Source: Sideroxydans sp. (GTDB lineage: Bacteria; Pseudomonadota; Gammaproteobacteria; Burkholderiales; Gallionellaceae). From it: a DNA stretch of 6,414 nucleotides. The position numbers and the translations under genes were made by a program. This document shows, piece by piece, positions 6,356 to 6,414 of this stretch; the stretch's first letter is position 1, and the number at the start of each line of letters is the position of its first letter. The DNA lies in the NCBI GenBank assembly GCA_020057805.1, contig JAGVFD010000125.1, positions 1 through 6,414 on the forward strand, given 5' to 3'. The notes under the pieces are model-generated. The model made no database searches, was not told the DNA's origin, and was given only the letters and a program-made list of their open reading frames with translations.

Positions 6356-6414
6356 ATGAGTGACTTCAATTCAATTTCGGGGCTTCAACTAGCCTCCCCC
6401 TCCCAACCTCCCCC
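6356..6414 (+). CDS. Possible start of a further gene, running off the right edge
   Basis: An ATG directly abuts the TAG of the TonB-like gene and opens a frame of 19 codons (MSDFNSISGLQLASPSQPP) with no stop before the window ends. The spacing suggests continuation of the operon. However, the ribosome-binding site is poor (ACGGA), and the codons after residue 13 are made by a C/T-rich tract that looks non-coding. I recall aroE as a frequent next gene in this neighbourhood in betaproteobacteria, but these residues do not resemble an AroE N-terminus. It may be spurious. Confidence 0.25.
   Translation, partial: MSDFNSISGLQLASPSQPP
6393..6414. repeat. C/T-rich low-complexity tract at the right edge
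   Basis: This run is almost wholly pyrimidine, made of CCTCCCCCT-like units broken only by AA at 6405-6406. It continues past the window. It resembles in composition, though not in exact sequence, the pyrimidine half of the segment inserted in ruvC, and could be the edge of a similar dispersed repeat. Confidence 0.4.

Overview
The window looks like ordinary chromosomal DNA of a Gram-negative proteobacterium, most likely a betaproteobacterium. The RNase II-family/TonB-like gene pair, the c551-type cytochrome and the yebC-ruvC-(x)-ruvA order all fit a Nitrosomonadales-type genome such as the iron-, ammonia- or methyl-oxidising lineages. That placement rests on remembered gene neighbourhoods and protein style, not on a search. 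There is no rRNA, tRNA, CRISPR array or recognisable transposase.

Left half, minus strand (about 2472 down to 1): a tight operon reading yebC, ruvC, a MenA/UbiA-like prenyltransferase, then ruvA, which runs off the left edge. The junctions are a 4-nt ATGA overlap, a 1-nt TGATG overlap and a 3-nt gap, so the genes are very probably co-transcribed and translationally coupled. RuvA and RuvC act on Holliday junctions with RuvB, which is presumably just outside the window. YebC is a translation factor or regulator. The prenyltransferase is an unrelated membrane enzyme that has become part of the operon.

Middle: the 155-bp gap 2473-2627 separates divergent yebC and a small periplasmic monohaem cytochrome c (2628-2939, plus strand). 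The cytochrome is followed by a strong hairpin terminator (2959-2995). Facing it is a secreted four-EF-hand calcium-binding protein (3008-3508, minus strand).

Right half, plus strand: an RNase II/R-family exoribonuclease (3639-5489) overlaps by ATGA a TonB-like inner-membrane protein (5486-6355). A candidate start of a further gene abuts the TonB-like stop and runs off the right edge.

The most unusual observation is in ruvC. The conserved protein is interrupted directly after its second codon by a 108-bp G/A-rich then C/T-rich segment with 9-bp inverted ends. It keeps the frame and adds 36 residues to an otherwise exactly standard-length RuvC. A C/T-rich tract of similar flavour appears shortly after the candidate start codon at the right edge. 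I see no new multi-gene system; the remaining genes are recognisable housekeeping or common accessory families.
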